A stretch of 64,000 nucleotides of DNA, taken from the NCBI RefSeq assembly GCF_009372235.1, contig NZ_ML762921.1:186001-250000 (forward strand). The letters run 5' to 3'. Shown here piece after piece: positions 46,387 to 57,991 of this stretch. The first letter of the stretch is position 1; every line of letters starts with the position of its first letter. A model generated the notes under the pieces. The model was not told the origin of the DNA. It saw only the letters and a program-made list of their open reading frames with translations, and ran no database searches. The translations under genes and the position numbers were made by a program. The DNA comes from Dickeya oryzae (GTDB lineage: Bacteria; Pseudomonadota; Gammaproteobacteria; Enterobacterales; Enterobacteriaceae).

Positions 46387-49050
46387 TTATGCTACGCGCG
46401 GGTTAACTTTTTCAGGGTTGATGTCGAATTTCTTGATGGCTTCAGCCACGACAGATTTTTCAACTTCACCGCGTTTAGCCAGTTCGCCCAGTGCAGCAAC
46501 GACCACGTAGGACGCATCCACTTCAAAGTGGTGACGCAGGTTTTCACGGCTGTCGGAACGGCCGAAACCATCGGTGCCCAGTACGCGATAATCGCTGGCC
46601 GGAACGTAGGTACGTACCTGCTCGGCAAACAGTTTCATGTAGTCGGTAGACGCGACTGCCGGTGCATCGTTCATCACCTGAGCGATGTACGGTACGCGTG
46701 GCGCTTCGGTCGGGTGCAGCATGTTCCAGCGTTCGCAGTCCTGACCGTCACGGGCCAGTTCGGTGAAGGAGGTAACGCTGTACACATCAGAACCGATGCC
46801 GTAATCGTTGGCCAGAATCTGTGCGGCTTCGCGCACATGACGCAGGATAGAACCGGAACCCAGCAACTGAACTTTGCCTTTGCTGCCCGCCACGGTTTCC
46901 AGCTTGTAGATACCTTTGCGGATGCCTTCTTCGGCGCCCTGCGGCATCGCCGGCATGTGGTAGTTTTCGTTCAGTGTGGTGATGTAGTAGTAAATGTTTT
47001 CCTGTGCGTCGCCATACATACGAACCAGACCGTCATGCATGATGACCGCCACTTCGTACGCGAACGCCGGGTCGTAGGAAATACAGTTCGGAATGGTCAG
47101 TGCCTGAATGTGGCTGTGGCCATCTTCATGCTGCAAACCTTCGCCGTTCAGTGTGGTACGACCGGATGTACCGCCGATCAGGAAGCCACGTGCCTGTTGG
47201 TCACCAGCCGCCCAGCACAGGTCGCCGATACGCTGGAACCCGAACATGGAGTAGTAAATATAGAACGGGATCATCGGCAGGTTATTGGTGCTGTAAGACG
47301 TTGCCGCCGCCAGCCAGGAGGAGCCTGCACCCAGTTCGTTGATCCCTTCCTGCAGGATCTGACCTTTCTGGTCTTCTTTATAGTAAGCGACCAGTTCGCG
47401 GTCCTGCGGGATGTACTGCTGACCATTCGGGCTGTAGATACCGATCTGACGGAACAGACCTTCCATACCGAAGGTACGCGCTTCGTCGGCGATGATCGGA
47501 ACCAGTCTGTCTTTGATAGACTTGTTCTTCAGCATCACGTTCAGTGCACGCACAAAGGCGATGGTGGTGGAGATTTCTTTGGTCTGCTCTTCCAACAGAG
47601 AGCTGAAGTCTTCCAGCGTCGGCAGGTCCAGCTTCTCATCAAATCTCGGCTGACGGGACGGCAGGTAGCCTTCCAGCGCCTGACGGCGTTCGTGCAGGTA
47701 TTTGTACTCTTCGGAGTTTTTGTCGAAGGTAATGAACGGCAGTTTTTCAACATCAGCGTCAGCAACCGGCACATTGAAACGGTCGCGGAAATAACGCACG
47801 CCGTCCATGTTGATTTTCTTGACCTGGTGAGCAATGTTCTTGCCTTCAGCCGCATCACCCATACCATAACCTTTGATGGTATGAGCCAGAATAACCACCG
47901 GCTTGCCTTTGGTTTCCTGTGCTTTTTTCAGTGCAGCGTAAACTTTCTTCGGATCGTGACCACCACGGTTAAGTGCCCAGATATCGTCATCGCTCCAGTC
48001 TTTGACCAGTGCAGCGGTTTCCGGGTATTTACCGAAGAAGTGCTCACGCACGTAGGCACCGTTTTTGGATTTGAAGGTCTGGTAATCGCCGTCAACGGTT
48101 TCGTTCATCAGTTGAATCAGCTTACCGCTGGTGTCGTTACGCAGCAGTTCGTCCCAACGACCGCCCCAGATAACCTTGATCACTTCCCAGCCAGCACCAC
48201 CGAAGATGCCTTCCAGCTCATTGATGATCTTGCCGTTACCGGTGACCGGGCCGTCCAGACGCTGCAGGTTACAGTTGATGACAAACACCAGGTTGTCCAG
48301 CTTCTCACGGGTCGCGATAGTAATCGCACCTTTAGATTCCGGCTCATCCATTTCACCGTCGCCCAGGAAGGCGTATACGGTCTGCTTCGTGGTGTCTTTC
48401 AGACCACGATTGTTAAGATACTTCAGGAACTTGGCCTGATAGATAGCGTTAATCGGGCCCAGGCCCATTGACACGGTCGGGAACTGCCAGAATTCCGGCA
48501 TCAGTTTCGGATGCGGGTAGGAAGACAGGCCATTACCGTGAACTTCCTGACGGAAGTTGTTCATCTGATCTTCAGTCAAACGACCTTCCAGGAAGGCGCG
48601 CGCATAAACCCCTGGGGAGATATGCCCCTGGAAGAATACCAGGTCACCGCCGTCCTGTGCGTTACGAGCACGGAAGAAGTGGTTGAAGCACACTTCATAG
48701 AAGGTAGCGGAGGACTGGAAAGACGCCATATGACCGCCCAGCTCCAGATCTTTCTTAGATGCGCGCAGTACCGTCATCACCGCATTCCAGCGAATTGCGG
48801 AACGGATACGACGCTCCAGATCAAGGTTCCCCGGATACGCGGGTTCATCTTCTGCCGCGATGGTGTTGATGTAGTTACTGCCAGCACTGCCCGCAGCCAC
48901 TTTCACCCCACCTTTACGTGCTTCAGTCAATACCTGATCAATCAGGAACTGAGCGCGCTCAACACCTTCTTCACGGATAACCGATTCGATCGCCTGCAGC
49001 CAGTCACGCGTTTCGATCGGATCCACGTCATTGTTCAAACGTTCTGACAT
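46387..49050 (-). CDS. aceE: Pyruvate dehydrogenase E1 component
   Basis: The 887-residue homodimeric thiamine diphosphate enzyme decarboxylates pyruvate and acetylates the lipoyl groups of AceF. It has the ThDP-binding motif [16 protein letters not shown] and the active-site region around [20 protein letters not shown]. The length and N-terminus ([18 protein letters not shown]) match E. coli AceE. It lies between pdhR and aceF in one operon, with a 132-base gap after pdhR that shows no gene. Confidence 0.98.
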   Translation of the reverse strand: MSERLNNDVDPIETRDWLQAIESVIREEGVERAQFLIDQVLTEARKGGVKVAAGSAGSNYINTIAAEDEPAYPGNLDLERRIRSAIRWNAVMTVLRASKKDLELGGHMASFQSSATFYEVCFNHFFRARNAQDGGDLVFFQGHISPGVYARAFLEGRLTEDQMNNFRQEVHGNGLSSYPHPKLMPEFWQFPTVSMGLGPINAIYQAKFLKYLNNRGLKDTTKQTVYAFLGDGEMDEPESKGAITIATREKLDNLVFVINCNLQRLDGPVTGNGKIINELEGIFGGAGWEVIKVIWGGRWDELLRNDTSGKLIQLMNETVDGDYQTFKSKNGAYVREHFFGKYPETAALVKDWSDDDIWALNRGGHDPKKVYAALKKAQETKGKPVVILAHTIKGYGMGDAAEGKNIAHQVKKINMDGVRYFRDRFNVPVADADVEKLPFITFDKNSEEYKYLHERRQALEGYLPSRQPRFDEKLDLPTLEDFSSLLEEQTKEISTTIAFVRALNVMLKNKSIKDRLVPIIADEARTFGMEGLFRQIGIYSPNGQQYIPQDRELVAYYKEDQKGQILQEGINELGAGSSWLAAATSYSTNNLPMIPFYIYYSMFGFQRIGDLCWAAGDQQARGFLIGGTSGRTTLNGEGLQHEDGHSHIQALTIPNCISYDPAFAYEVAVIMHDGLVRMYGDAQENIYYYITTLNENYHMPAMPQGAEEGIRKGIYKLETVAGSKGKVQLLGSGSILRHVREAAQILANDYGIGSDVYSVTSFTELARDGQDCERWNMLHPTEAPRVPYIAQVMNDAPAVASTDYMKLFAEQVRTYVPASDYRVLGTDGFGRSDSRENLRHHFEVDASYVVVAALGELAKRGEVEKSVVAEAIKKFDINPEKVNPRVA

Positions 49051-49182
49051 GGTGTATTCCTTATCTGTTTCTAATCAGTTGATTTGTCTGGAGCCTGTCT
49101 TCTTGTACTCTGTTCCTGTTGGAGAAAGCACAGGAAGACAGGCCCTTCGTCTTGTTGCCGCAAACGACCGTCAGTCGACGGC

Positions 49183-49947
49183 CTAATCCTTGCGCTGCTG
49201 GAGCCGACGCAACGAGCGTTCCCGCCGACTATGTTCCCGGTTAAGTTCCAGCAATACTTCCTCAATAAAGGCCAGATGGCGATGTGATGCCTCGCGGGCT
49301 TTTTCCGGCTCACGAGCGACAATCGCTTCAAAAATCCTGGCACGATGGCTACTCACCTGCGTCAGAACTTCACGACTCAGATAAAGCAATTCAAAATTCT
49401 GCCTGACGTTTTGCTCAAGCATCGGTCCCATACAACGTAACAGGTGCAACAACACCACGTTATGCGCGGCTTCCGTCACTGCGACCTGATAATGCATGAC
49501 GGCTTCAGACTCCCCTTCCAGATCACCGGCTTCGCGCGCCGTTTCAATCAGAGCATGACAATCACGGATACGCTGCAAATCCTCTTCCGTGCCACGCAAG
49601 GCGGCATAGTAAGCGGCAATCCCTTCAAGGGCATGACGAGTTTCGAGGAGGTCGAACTGGGATTCCGGATGGTTAATTAACAGCTCCGCCAGTGGGTCGC
49701 TAACGCTCTGCCACAGGTTATTCTGAACAAAGGTACCGCCACCCTGACGGCGCAACAGTAACCCTTTGGCTTCCAACCGTTGGATAGCCTCGCGTAGCGA
49801 GGGGCGGGAAACATCGAACTGTTTTGCCAGTTCGCGTTCCGGTGGCAGCTTCTCTCCAGGGCGCAAGGTTCCCTCAAGGATCAGAAACTCCAGTTGCTGT
49901 TCAATCACATCTGACAGTTTAGGTTGACGGATCTTGCTGTAGGCCAT
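49183..49947 (-). CDS. pdhR: Pyruvate dehydrogenase complex repressor PdhR
   Basis: This 254-residue GntR/FadR-family regulator has an N-terminal winged helix ([20 protein letters not shown], about 33-52) and a helical FCD effector domain. In E. coli it represses pdhR-aceEF-lpd and respiratory genes when pyruvate is low. It is first in the operon, and its own promoter region carries a perfect PdhR palindrome at 49980-49996, so autoregulation is expected. Confidence 0.98.
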   Translation of the reverse strand: MAYSKIRQPKLSDVIEQQLEFLILEGTLRPGEKLPPERELAKQFDVSRPSLREAIQRLEAKGLLLRRQGGGTFVQNNLWQSVSDPLAELLINHPESQFDLLETRHALEGIAAYYAALRGTEEDLQRIRDCHALIETAREAGDLEGESEAVMHYQVAVTEAAHNVVLLHLLRCMGPMLEQNVRQNFELLYLSREVLTQVSSHRARIFEAIVAREPEKAREASHRHLAFIEEVLLELNREHSRRERSLRRLQQRKD

Positions 49948-49979
49948 GTGAATTCTTCCCGGCGAAAAAGCGCGGAGTC

Positions 49980-49996
49980 AATTGGTAATACCAATT
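49980..49996. promoter_or_regulatory. PdhR operator
   Basis: AATTGGTAATACCAATT is a perfect palindrome and matches the PdhR consensus ATTGGT-N3-ACCAAT exactly. It is 33 bases upstream of the pdhR start. Confidence 0.9.
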
Positions 49997-50124
49997 TTAA
50001 AAACATGACGCACAAAGTAACAAAGTATTCACCTTCTGTCCATACAGACGATGAGCGAAATTACCAATCACCTTAGTTTTTAACAAATGCCCAGAATCTT
50101 GTAGCAAAAGCACGAATCGTTCAG

Positions 50125-50135
50125 TGGTATTACCA
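50125..50135. promoter_or_regulatory. Second, weaker PdhR-like palindrome
   Basis: TGGTATTACCA shares the TGGT-N3-ACCA core of the main operator 145 bases further from pdhR. Flanking bases (AG and TT) fit less well. It could be an auxiliary PdhR site or act on upstream aroP transcription. Confidence 0.45.
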
Positions 50136-50388
50136 TTTGGTAAAGCTCGCCAGTTTTAACTTTTTTGAAACTCAAATCAGGCAAAGCTGAACCGTTCAAC
50201 CTGCCATTTAATGAATTTAAAATCACAATAAATGAATAAAAAAACTAACAAGCCCAATTCACAGCTCATGACCTTATTTTGGCCCTCCCGAACATATCGC
50301 GCGTGTATGACATGGAAAAGGCAACGACGTTTCCCCCCCTGTAAACCACGGTAAAAGGGCAAAGCCGTACCGTACAGATGACGGTGAT

Positions 50389-50413
50389 CATGACATCACA
50401 CTTTTATGTCATG
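50389..50413. promoter_or_regulatory. Perfect inverted repeat between pdhR and aroP
   Basis: CATGACAT and ATGTCATG are separated by nine bases. The length suits a dimeric regulator, but I cannot name one. It lies 187 bases upstream of aroP in a 652-base gap with no supported gene. Confidence 0.4.
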
Positions 50414-50500
50414 CCTCGCAAGAAATCAGTGCAATTCTCTGCGCATATCACTATTCTCTGACGCGCGATAGCACTGGCGGCGATTTAAGTTTGTCAGCGT

Positions 50501-50518
50501 CGTAAATATAAAATTACA
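50501..50518 (+). promoter_or_regulatory. Candidate TyrR box upstream of aroP
   Basis: CGTAAATATAAAATTACA matches TGTAAA-N6-TTTACA with two mismatches and keeps the essential G-N14-C spacing. aroP is a TyrR target in E. coli. The site is 82 bases upstream of the start codon. Confidence 0.45.
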
Positions 50519-50599
50519 CACATGTAAAAAGACAAACGTGCCAGCCCGCGCCACACCGTCGGTGAACGGTTTGTCTTTTCATCGGCAGAGGGTAAAAGC

Positions 50600-51946
50600 A
50601 TGCAAGATCAACAAGACGGTACGCTACAACGCGGACTGAAAAACCGTCACATACAGTTGATTGCTCTGGGGGGCGCGGTTGGAACCGGATTGTTCCTCGG
50701 TATCGCACAAACGATCAAGATGGCCGGGCCATCCGTTCTGCTGGGCTATGCAATCGGCGGTCTGATTGCGTTTTTCATCATGCGCCAGTTAGGCGAAATG
50801 GTGGTGGAAGAGCCGGTTGCTGGTTCATTTAGCCACTTTGCCTATAAATACTGGGGCAACTTCGCCGGTTTCGCTTCCGGCTGGAACTACTGGGTGCTGT
50901 ATGTGCTGGTGGCGATGGCAGAGCTAAGTGCCGTTGGTATCTATGTACAATACTGGTGGCCAGATATTCCTACCTGGGTGTCCGCTGCGGTGTTCTTTGT
51001 CGTGATCAACGCCATTAACCTGGCCAACGTGAAGATGTACGGCGAGCTGGAATTCTGGTTTGCGATTATCAAGGTGGTGGCGATTGTCGGCATGATCGTG
51101 TTCGGCGGTTGGCTGCTGCTCAGTGGCCACGGCGGGCCGGACGCGTCTATTACCAATCTCTGGGCGCAAGGTGGTTTCTTCCCCAACGGCATCAGCGGTC
51201 TGGTGATGGCGATGGCGGTTATCATGTTTTCTTTCGGTGGTCTGGAACTGGTGGGCATTACAGCAGCGGAAGCAGACAAACCGGAAGAGAGCATTCCACG
51301 TGCGACCAATCAGGTCATCTACCGTATCCTGATTTTCTACGTCGGTTCATTGACGGTGCTGCTGTCGCTCTATCCGTGGGGCAAAGTGGTCGAAGGCGGC
51401 AGTCCGTTCGTCATGATTTTCCACGCACTGAACAGTGAGCTGGTCGCTAATATCCTGAATATTGTGGTGCTGACTGCAGCGCTGTCGGTATACAACAGTT
51501 GCGTTTACTGTAACAGCCGTATGCTGTACGGCCTGGCTAAGCAGGGAAATGGCCCACAATCGCTGCTGAAAGTAGACCGTCGCGGTGTGCCAGTGGTCGC
51601 TATCGGCGTATCCGCGCTGGCTACCGCCTTGTGCGTACTGATCAACTATGTATTGCCGGGTAAAGCGTTTGAGCTGTTGATGGCGTTGGTGGTGTCTGCG
51701 CTGGTGATCAACTGGGCGATGATCAGTCTGGCACATCTGAAATTCCGTGCGACCAAAGACCGTGAAGGCGTGCAGACCCGATTTAAAGCGTTGTGGTTCC
51801 CGTTCGGCAACTACCTGTGTCTGGCATTTATGGCGGGTATTCTGGTCATCATGTCACTGACGCCCGGTATCCAGATTTCGGTCTTGTTGATTCCTATCTG
51901 GTTGATCGTATTAGGTATCGGCTACCGTTTCAAAAAGCGCCAATAA
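50600..51946 (+). CDS. aroP: Aromatic amino acid transporter AroP
   Basis: The 448-residue amino acid/polyamine permease has about 12 membrane helices and the family motif GGAVGTGLFLG near residue 23. It closely follows E. coli AroP (LKNRHIQLIALGG, RQLGEMVVEEPVAGSFSHFA), importing Phe, Tyr and Trp with protons. The N-terminus is slightly shorter than E. coli AroP. PheP-type relatives are an alternative, but the position between pdhR and ampE is that of aroP. Confidence 0.94.
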   Translation: MQDQQDGTLQRGLKNRHIQLIALGGAVGTGLFLGIAQTIKMAGPSVLLGYAIGGLIAFFIMRQLGEMVVEEPVAGSFSHFAYKYWGNFAGFASGWNYWVLYVLVAMAELSAVGIYVQYWWPDIPTWVSAAVFFVVINAINLANVKMYGELEFWFAIIKVVAIVGMIVFGGWLLLSGHGGPDASITNLWAQGGFFPNGISGLVMAMAVIMFSFGGLELVGITAAEADKPEESIPRATNQVIYRILIFYVGSLTVLLSLYPWGKVVEGGSPFVMIFHALNSELVANILNIVVLTAALSVYNSCVYCNSRMLYGLAKQGNGPQSLLKVDRRGVPVVAIGVSALATALCVLINYVLPGKAFELLMALVVSALVINWAMISLAHLKFRATKDREGVQTRFKALWFPFGNYLCLAFMAGILVIMSLTPGIQISVLLIPIWLIVLGIGYRFKKRQ

Positions 51947-51981
51947 CACTTTCCTTTCTTAGAATAACACCATCCTTTCTC

Positions 51982-52012
51982 AGTATGGCCGCCACAGCGG
52001 CCATACTGTTTT
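51982..52012 (+). terminator. Terminator after aroP
   Basis: AGTATGGCCGC and GCGGCCATACT form an 11-bp stem with a CACA loop, followed by GTTTTC. It lies between convergent aroP and ampE. Confidence 0.8.
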
Positions 52013-52073
52013 CATGATGTTCCTGCTTTCATGATGTTTCCGTCTTTACGATTAACGTGACTCTCACGATACG

Positions 52074-52928
52074 TTAGACCAGCGTACCGTAGATGGTAAG
52101 TAACGCCACGACGACAACCAACACCAGCGTCACTTTTTTCGCCAGCGACACGGCCGCTCTCGGTGTAGAAATCGGGTCGCCATGCGGCTCACGTTCCAGT
52201 GAAAACTGCGCCAGTTTTGTTAGTACCCAGTACTGAGAAGAGTGTGCGTCCATCATCGCGGCAAACCACGCGGGCAATGCCTTCTCACCGTGTCCCAGCA
52301 ATGCATAAGCAGCACCGGCCAACCGTACCGGAATCCAGTCCAGCCAATGCAGTAAGGTATCAACACCCGAGTTCGCTCGTTCCAGAGGAGTATGATGACG
52401 GGCCAGGCAGCACTGCCGGGCGCGCAACACGGTGTACCCCACTAATGCCACCGGACCATAAGGCCCCGCCGCGACAAACCAGAACAATGGTGCCAGATAA
52501 AAGCGGAAATTCAGCCACAGCAACGCGTTTTGTAATTCCTTTAAACGTTCACGTTCGCTGCCATCGAGCGGCAGGCCATGAATCAGCGCCAGCTCCTCAG
52601 CCATTTCCCGGCAGGCATCCGCCTCACCACGCTGAGCGCTCTGAATATAGCGGTGGTAATGCTGGCGTATTTCGCCCGCACCGATGCACATCAAGCCGAC
52701 GGCAATCCACAACAGCAGCAGCGGCAAGCCAAATAGCCACCCGCTGAGCACCCACTGCGCCGCCAACACAACCGCCATGCCCATAATAGATAACAGCAAT
52801 GTTTGCACCAGCGATGGGGCGGAAAGATGACGAAACACCCGTTCTACATGGTGATCCAGTTGCCAATGGTCGCCACGTTTAAACAACCGCTCCCATCCCA
52901 GGACCAACAATAGGCTAAACAACGTCAT
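52074..52928 (-). CDS. ampE: AmpE, inner-membrane protein of the ampDE operon
   Basis: This 284-residue membrane protein matches AmpE: N-terminal [22 protein letters not shown], membrane helices near 40-90, 140-160 and at the C-terminus ([19 protein letters not shown]). Its biochemical role is unclear; it has been proposed as a sensory partner of AmpD in beta-lactamase induction. The start is six bases after the ampD stop. Confidence 0.96.
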   Translation of the reverse strand: MTLFSLLLVLGWERLFKRGDHWQLDHHVERVFRHLSAPSLVQTLLLSIMGMAVVLAAQWVLSGWLFGLPLLLLWIAVGLMCIGAGEIRQHYHRYIQSAQRGEADACREMAEELALIHGLPLDGSERERLKELQNALLWLNFRFYLAPLFWFVAAGPYGPVALVGYTVLRARQCCLARHHTPLERANSGVDTLLHWLDWIPVRLAGAAYALLGHGEKALPAWFAAMMDAHSSQYWVLTKLAQFSLEREPHGDPISTPRAAVSLAKKVTLVLVVVVALLTIYGTLV

Positions 52929-52934
52929 CTGTGA

Positions 52935-53495
52935 TTACTCCCCTTGTTCTGGTGGTGTCTGCCATAACCGTTGATATCGCGCCCAGTCGAACGCCGGGCC
53001 GGGATCAGTCTTACGTCCCGGTGCAATATCACTATGTCCGGTAATACGTTCAGGCGTAATGCCATAAGTTTCACTCAGCAGGCGGGTGACATCTGCCAGC
53101 CGGGCGTATTGTTCTGTGGTAAATGGCAGCGTATCAGTACCTTCCAGCTCGATACCAATCGAAAAGTCATTACAACGCTCTCGCCCATCAAACTGCGACA
53201 CACCGGCATGCCAGGCCCGTTGATCAAATGCCACATACTGCACGATGTCACCGTTGCGGCGAATCAGACAATGCGCTGACACCCTCAGATGGCATATGGA
53301 CGCAAAATAGGGATGCGCCGTTCCATCCAGCGTACCGGTAAAGAGCTGGTCGATGTACGACCCGCCGAATTCGCCCGGAGGCAAACTGATGTTGTGAATC
53401 ACCAGTAAAGAAGGCAACTCGCCTTGCGGACGTTCATCCTGATGTGGCGACAAAACGCGTCTGGCCTCTGTCAACCAGCCATGCTCCACTCTCAT
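52935..53495 (-). CDS. ampD: 1,6-anhydro-N-acetylmuramyl-L-alanine amidase AmpD
   Basis: The 186-residue cytosolic zinc amidase removes the peptide from anhydro-muropeptides in cell wall recycling, which keeps AmpR-controlled beta-lactamase low. Zinc-ligand regions are VIHNISLPPG (His), GHSDIAPGRKTDPGP (His and Asp), and the catalytic Glu lies in SIGIELEG. The ATG at 53495 is better spaced from GGAG than the GTG three bases earlier. Confidence 0.97.
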   Translation of the reverse strand: MRVEHGWLTEARRVLSPHQDERPQGELPSLLVIHNISLPPGEFGGSYIDQLFTGTLDGTAHPYFASICHLRVSAHCLIRRNGDIVQYVAFDQRAWHAGVSQFDGRERCNDFSIGIELEGTDTLPFTTEQYARLADVTRLLSETYGITPERITGHSDIAPGRKTDPGPAFDWARYQRLWQTPPEQGE

Positions 53496-53777
53496 CACCG
53501 CTCCTTTTATTCTTTCTAGCCGTCAAAACACGATCATCACCGGAACACATATTGCCCGGTAACCATCAGGGTATCGCACCACAAGCGTTAACCGACTGAT
53601 CGCACTCATCATGCAAACATCTTACCGCATCTGCCATGTTCCTGACCTGTTAAAAAACCATTCCGGTTTATTCGCAATTGTTCTTTCAACGCCTGCACAC
53701 AAACCATGATGTTCTTCCCTTCTTCTGGTATGCTGCGCCCCCTCTTTCCGGCAAGCAGTCGACACGTACGCCATAAT

Positions 53778-53793
53778 AAGCAAACGTTTTCGT
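53778..53793. promoter_or_regulatory. PurR-like operator upstream of tsx
   Basis: AAGCAAACGTTTTCGT matches the PurR consensus ANGCAANCGNTTNCNT at every defined base. It lies 120 bases upstream of the tsx start and about 40 bases downstream of a possible TATGCT -10 at 53730-53735, so it would sit in the leader. Confidence 0.7.
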
Positions 53794-53912
53794 CTTCTGC
53801 CCATCACCGGGAGGTTTTTCAGCAGTTATTTTGTTATTACCGCCCGAATCACTCTGCGCCGCCCCGGCCAACCAGGCCGCTGACGCGCTATCGGGTAACA
53901 CAGAGAATCGTC

Positions 53913-54776
53913 ATGAAAAAAATCCTTGCCGCCTGTGCAATCAGCACATTGTCGTACAGTTTACCCACCGTTGCGGACACTAACGCCCCGCAATACCTCT
54001 CGGACTGGTGGCACCAGAGTATCAATGTGGTTGGCAGCTATCACACCCGCTTCGGACCCCAGTTAAACAATGACGTGTATCTGGAATATGAAGCGTTCGC
54101 TCGTAAAGACTGGTTTGATTTCTACGGCTATGTTGATGTGCCAAAAACCTTCGGTGCGGGTAATACGCCAGACCGTGGTATCTGGGATAAAGGCTCTCCG
54201 CTGTTCATGGAAATCGAACCTCGTTTCTCCATTGATAAACTGACCAACACACAGTTGGGGTTCGGCCCGTTCAAAGAGTGGTATGTCGCCAACAACATTA
54301 TCTACGATCAGGGTCGTAATAATGATTCGCGCCAGAGCACCTGGTATGTCGGTCTGGGCACCGATATCAATACCGGTACGGATCTGTCGTTGTCCGCCAA
54401 TATCTACGCCAAATACCAGGGACAGAACTACAGCGCACCGAATGAAGATCGCTGGGACGGCTACCGGTTTAAAATCAAATACTTTTATCCGATCACATCG
54501 TTGTGGGGAGGCAAGCTGACCTATATCGGCTTTACCAACTTCGACTTCGGATCCGACCTGGCTGACGCCGCTGGCCCGTCTCGCACCAGTAACGCCATTG
54601 CCTCCAGCCATATTCTGGCGCTGAACTATGACCATTGGCACTACTCCGTCGTTGCCCGTTACTTCCATAACGGTGGCCAGTGGGCTGATGGCACCGAACT
54701 GGATTTCGGTCGTGGCCCGTTCAACGTCCGCTCTACAGGGTGGGGCTATTATCTGGTAGCCGGTTACAACTTCTGA
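53913..54776 (+). CDS. tsx: Nucleoside-specific channel protein Tsx
   Basis: This 287-residue outer-membrane beta-barrel has a signal peptide ending near PTVADTN (residue 22) and Tsx features: [40 protein letters not shown] and a C-terminal aromatic residue (AGYNF). Tsx lets nucleosides and deoxynucleosides across the outer membrane. I start it at ATG 53913 (MKKILAA); the open frame upstream to 53706 is leader DNA and contains a PurR-like box. In E. coli tsx lies elsewhere, so this insertion between nadC and ampD is lineage-specific. Confidence 0.96.
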   Translation: MKKILAACAISTLSYSLPTVADTNAPQYLSDWWHQSINVVGSYHTRFGPQLNNDVYLEYEAFARKDWFDFYGYVDVPKTFGAGNTPDRGIWDKGSPLFMEIEPRFSIDKLTNTQLGFGPFKEWYVANNIIYDQGRNNDSRQSTWYVGLGTDINTGTDLSLSANIYAKYQGQNYSAPNEDRWDGYRFKIKYFYPITSLWGGKLTYIGFTNFDFGSDLADAAGPSRTSNAIASSHILALNYDHWHYSVVARYFHNGGQWADGTELDFGRGPFNVRSTGWGYYLVAGYNF

Positions 54777-54789
54777 TCTTTGCTATGAT

Positions 54790-54813
54790 GTATCCCGGCC
54801 ATGGCCGGGATAC
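54790..54813. terminator. Hairpin after tsx
   Basis: GTATCCCGGCC and GGCCGGGATAC form a perfect inverted repeat 14 bases after the tsx stop. There is no T-tract; likely a 3' end stabiliser or weak terminator. Confidence 0.6.
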
Positions 54814-54920
54814 GAAAACCCCGCCTGGATAGGTTGTTACTCACCATGTCAGGCCTGGCGAGTTGCGCAAAAAAACGAATAACACCTTGAATTAAAATAA
54901 TTTTTAAAACCACCCATTAA

Positions 54921-55850
<930 letters not shown>

Positions 55851-55878
55851 CGCCTGTCGTTGCATTGCGGTGCTCCTC

Positions 55879-55904
55879 CATCAGCCCGGTGCGCCGGGTT
55901 GATG
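55879..55904. terminator. Hairpin after nadC
   Basis: CATCAGCCCGG pairs with CCGGGTTGATG (one G-T) around TGCG, 28 bases after the stop, without a T-tract. The rest of the 261-base gap to ppdD shows no gene. Confidence 0.5.
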
Positions 55905-56111
55905 GTGATGTTGTAGCACTATTGGCTCTCTCGCCAACCTTTCCTTCGGTTTACCTCCCCGTTTTGCGAACCCGCTCGCCTGTTTTTTGTAACCCCCTGC
56001 TGTAATCCTCCCCAGTTTGCACAACAGGTTCCTGATTAAAAACATCGGGATAGCCAGCATCACTCTCTGTCTTTACCCTGCCATCACCAGCCACACCAGG
56101 GAACCAATAAC

Positions 56112-56555
56112 ATGACACAACAAGGATTTTCACTGATTGAATTGATGGTGGTTATTGTCATCATCGCTATTCTGAGCGCGCTCGGGATCCCAGCGTATCA
56201 AGGGTATCTGCAAAAAGCCGCCATGACTGACATGCTGCAAACCATGAGCGCCTATAAAACCGCAGTCGATCTTTGCAGCCTTAGCAATACCGGGCTGGAA
56301 GGATGTAACGCCGGTAGCCAGGGGATCCCGACGCCTTCGGCATCACGGTATGTCAGTGCCGTCACGATCAATCAGGGTGTCATTACCCTGACTGGGCAGT
56401 CGACCTTGCAAGGGCTAAGTGTGGTGATGACACCCACACTGGATGCGCAAAACGGTGCATCCCGCTGGACAAGAGCTTGCCGCACCAGCGCCGGAGCCGA
56501 CAGTCTGCGTCAGGCATGCGAAGACGTCTTTCGTTTTGACTCGGTAGCAGGGTGA
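56112..56555 (+). CDS. ppdD: Type IV pilin PpdD
   Basis: This 147-residue prepilin has a short leader cleaved at QQG/FSLIE and the invariant Glu at mature position 5, followed by the hydrophobic pilin helix (LMVVIVIIAILSALGIPAY). Two C-terminal cysteines (ACRTSAG, QACEDVF) form the D-loop disulfide. It is close to E. coli PpdD, the major pilin of a normally silent type IV pilus. Its stop overlaps the extended reading frame of hofB. Confidence 0.96.
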   Translation: MTQQGFSLIELMVVIVIIAILSALGIPAYQGYLQKAAMTDMLQTMSAYKTAVDLCSLSNTGLEGCNAGSQGIPTPSASRYVSAVTINQGVITLTGQSTLQGLSVVMTPTLDAQNGASRWTRACRTSAGADSLRQACEDVFRFDSVAG

Positions 56556-56560
56556 CAGCC

Positions 56561-57982
56561 ATGACACATCAGACACAACACCATGAATTACAATTGCTTT
56601 GTCGTCGTTATCACGCCCTGCTATTGGATATAGACGAACAGACGATCTCTGTTGCCGTAGCAGGATCGGTAGCAGAAGATCTGATCGCCGCGCTGCGTTT
56701 CGCCAGTCACAGACGCGTTTTGGTGGAACAGTGGCCTGCCGCACGGCTGGAGCAACAACTCACGTCACCGCAAGCTCAAGAGGCTAACGCCTCTTATCAG
56801 GCTGATGCCGCATCCCCCGAAGAACCCGATGATGCGCCAGTAGTCCAGTTCATTAACCAAACCCTGAAATTGGCTATCCAGCGCCGGGCCTCTGATATCC
56901 ATCTGGAACCCTTATCAGCAGGTTATCGCGTCAGGCTGCGTATCGACGGAGTATTACATGAAATACCGACCAACCCGGATTTACCCGCAAACCGTATGGT
57001 TGCCCGCCTTAAGATCATGGGGAAACTGAATATTGCTGAACGCCGTTTGCCACAAGACGGGCAATTCAGCCTCCGTCTGGAACAGCACACCTATTCGCTA
57101 CGCATCGCCACGTTACCCGTTCAGGGCGGTGAGAAAGTCGTATTGAGAGTATTACAAACACAGCAACACGCTCTGGAACTGAGTGCGTTAGGCCTGCCCG
57201 ACTACGCGCTGCAACAATTCAAGCACACTCTCAGTCTGCCACAAGGCCTGATTTTGGTTACCGGGCCAACCGGTAGTGGCAAGACGTTCACGCTGTACAG
57301 CGCTATCCGCTGGTTAAATGACACCAGCCGCAACATTTGCAGCGTAGAAGATCCCGTGGAAATACCCTTGCCCGGTATCAATCAAACCGCTATCCACGCA
57401 CAAAGTCAGTTGGACTTCGCCCGGGTATTACGTGCGCTATTACGCCAGGATCCCGATGTTGTCATGATTGGTGAAATCCGTGATGCTGAAACAGCGGAGA
57501 TTGCCGTCAAAGCCGCACAAACCGGTCATCTGGTGCTGTCCACCCTGCATACTAATTCGGCGCTGGATACACTGATCCGACTGGGACATTTAGGCATCCC
57601 CGGTTATCTGGTCGCCGCGGCGCTCAAACTGGTGATTGCCCAAAGGCTGGTGAGACGGTTATGTCCGCACTGCAGCCAACAGAGAGAAGACACGACAACC
57701 TTACCCAACTCGCTATGGCAAGGCCCGTTACGGCAATGGCAGGCAACCGGGTGTGAACACTGTTTTTCTGGCTACTACGGCCGGGCCGCGATTTATGATC
57801 TACTGCCGGTCACACCGGCACTCCAGCAGGCATTGTCCGGTACAACATCATTAGCTGACCACAACCTGACACTCCCATTGCAACGGGAAACCCGCTTGCT
57901 ATCCGCAGGACTGGCACTGGTTCACGAAGGCGTCACGTCTTTGGAGGAAGTCTATCGCGTGATAGGCGATCACATTGAATAG
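56561..57982 (+). CDS. hofB: Type IV pilus assembly ATPase HofB (PilB/GspE family)
   Basis: The 473-residue secretion ATPase has Walker A GPTGSGKT (about residue 237), Asp and His boxes, Walker B DPDVVMIGEIRDAETAE and a tetracysteine zinc site (LCPHC, GCEHC). It powers pilin polymerisation. The N-terminal domain is shorter than in PilB, as in E. coli HofB. ATG 56561 is preferred over the GTG at 56552 that overlaps the ppdD stop. Confidence 0.95.
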   Translation: MTHQTQHHELQLLCRRYHALLLDIDEQTISVAVAGSVAEDLIAALRFASHRRVLVEQWPAARLEQQLTSPQAQEANASYQADAASPEEPDDAPVVQFINQTLKLAIQRRASDIHLEPLSAGYRVRLRIDGVLHEIPTNPDLPANRMVARLKIMGKLNIAERRLPQDGQFSLRLEQHTYSLRIATLPVQGGEKVVLRVLQTQQHALELSALGLPDYALQQFKHTLSLPQGLILVTGPTGSGKTFTLYSAIRWLNDTSRNICSVEDPVEIPLPGINQTAIHAQSQLDFARVLRALLRQDPDVVMIGEIRDAETAEIAVKAAQTGHLVLSTLHTNSALDTLIRLGHLGIPGYLVAAALKLVIAQRLVRRLCPHCSQQREDTTTLPNSLWQGPLRQWQATGCEHCFSGYYGRAAIYDLLPVTPALQQALSGTTSLADHNLTLPLQRETRLLSAGLALVHEGVTSLEEVYRVIGDHIE

Positions 57983-57991
57983 AGGTCGCGC

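Noticed and set aside
45436-48471. A 1011-codon plus-strand open frame opposite aceF and aceE
   Set aside because: It is the mirror of strongly biased codons in aceEF; the translation has low-complexity Ala/Ser/Thr stretches opposite the lipoyl linkers and no family features.
50177-50362. A 61-codon frame upstream of aroP
   Set aside because: No ribosome-binding site or recognisable feature; lies in a regulatory gap.
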